Positions 38,710 through 38,787 of a DNA stretch of 38,787 bases are shown piece after piece. The notes beneath the pieces were generated by a model that was given only the letters and a program-made list of their open reading frames with translations, made no database searches and was not told the origin of the DNA. Numbering within the stretch: position 1 is the first letter of the stretch; each line of letters begins with the position of its first letter. The stretch comes from Spirochaetaceae bacterium (lineage in GTDB: Bacteria > Spirochaetota > Spirochaetia > Treponematales > Breznakiellaceae), in the NCBI GenBank assembly GCA_031257135.1, contig JAIRPH010000116.1, forward strand, positions 1 through 38,787. The letters are read 5' to 3'. The translations under genes and the position numbers were made by a program.

Positions 38710-38787
38710 GCGGCATCTAAAGGTATGTGCCTACTCCCTAAAAATTTTCCTCCAAAAAACTCCAAAATAGTATAGATAAAAGAAAAA

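Noticed and set aside
1..38787. CRISPR arrays, insertion sequences, integrases, rRNA or tRNA genes
   Set aside because: No regularly spaced repeats, transposase or integrase motifs, rRNA segments or tRNA folds were seen in any part of the window.

Overview
The window looks like a piece of chromosome from a spirochaete, most likely a Treponema of moderate GC (about 50% by eye, as in termite-gut treponemes). This rests on gene content, not on a marker gene: a two-membrane cell with many lipoproteins and beta-barrel proteins, a BMP/TmpC-type nucleoside receptor, a class III adenylate cyclase, a dCache chemoreceptor, a MinD/FlhG-like ATPase next to lgt, and a DUF1707/PspB-like envelope-stress pair. 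I saw no rRNA, tRNA, CRISPR array, insertion sequence or phage gene.

Layout. 1-109 is the 5' end of a zinc alcohol/sorbitol dehydrogenase (minus). 311-4807 is a plus-strand run: membrane protein, MinD-like ATPase, lgt, threonine synthase, YchJ/SEC-C protein. 4827-5879 is a BMP-type solute receptor (minus). 6011-9571 holds aroB, a BamA/ShlB-like outer-membrane protein, a DUF1707-LiaF-like protein and a PspB-like small protein. 9638-12621 is a signalling pair, a tandem-receiver protein and a hybrid histidine kinase. 12639-16400 (minus) is a RavA-like AAA+ protein, an alpha/beta hydrolase and an M20 peptidase. 16488-18796 encodes two lipoproteins, 18793-20058 moeA (minus), 20193-21437 a secreted vWA protein, and 21438-22424 a Gfo/Idh/MocA oxidoreductase (minus). 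22531-26140 is an exopolysaccharide module (Wzz-like, Wza-like, WecA/TagO-like). 26173-29803 is an adenylate cyclase followed by two exported proteins. 29756-32020 (minus) holds DAHP synthase, a small exported protein and an RluA-type pseudouridine synthase. 32074-34197 is a chemoreceptor (minus). 34460-37160 is a TauE/SafE permease, a sodium:solute symporter and a small repeat protein. The end holds an outer-membrane barrel protein (minus) and a lipoprotein.

Organisation. Genes are very tightly packed. Many neighbours overlap by 4 nt (ATGA/GTGA), and all six convergent pairs abut or overlap with no visible intrinsic terminator. aroB and aroF supply two shikimate-pathway steps from separate transcription units.

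The most striking pattern is regulatory. Most first genes of transcription units have a recognisable -35/-10 pair, nearly always 17 bp apart, whose -10 hexamer ends only 6-12 nt before the start codon, with no Shine-Dalgarno sequence. This predicts leaderless or nearly leaderless mRNAs. Several genes inside operons instead have strong Shine-Dalgarno sites. Other points of interest are a RavA-like ATPase with altered Walker B residues and a shortened loop, repeated palindromic elements between moeA and the vWA gene, and a small protein built on a 33-residue tandem repeat. No wholly new multi-gene system is evident.
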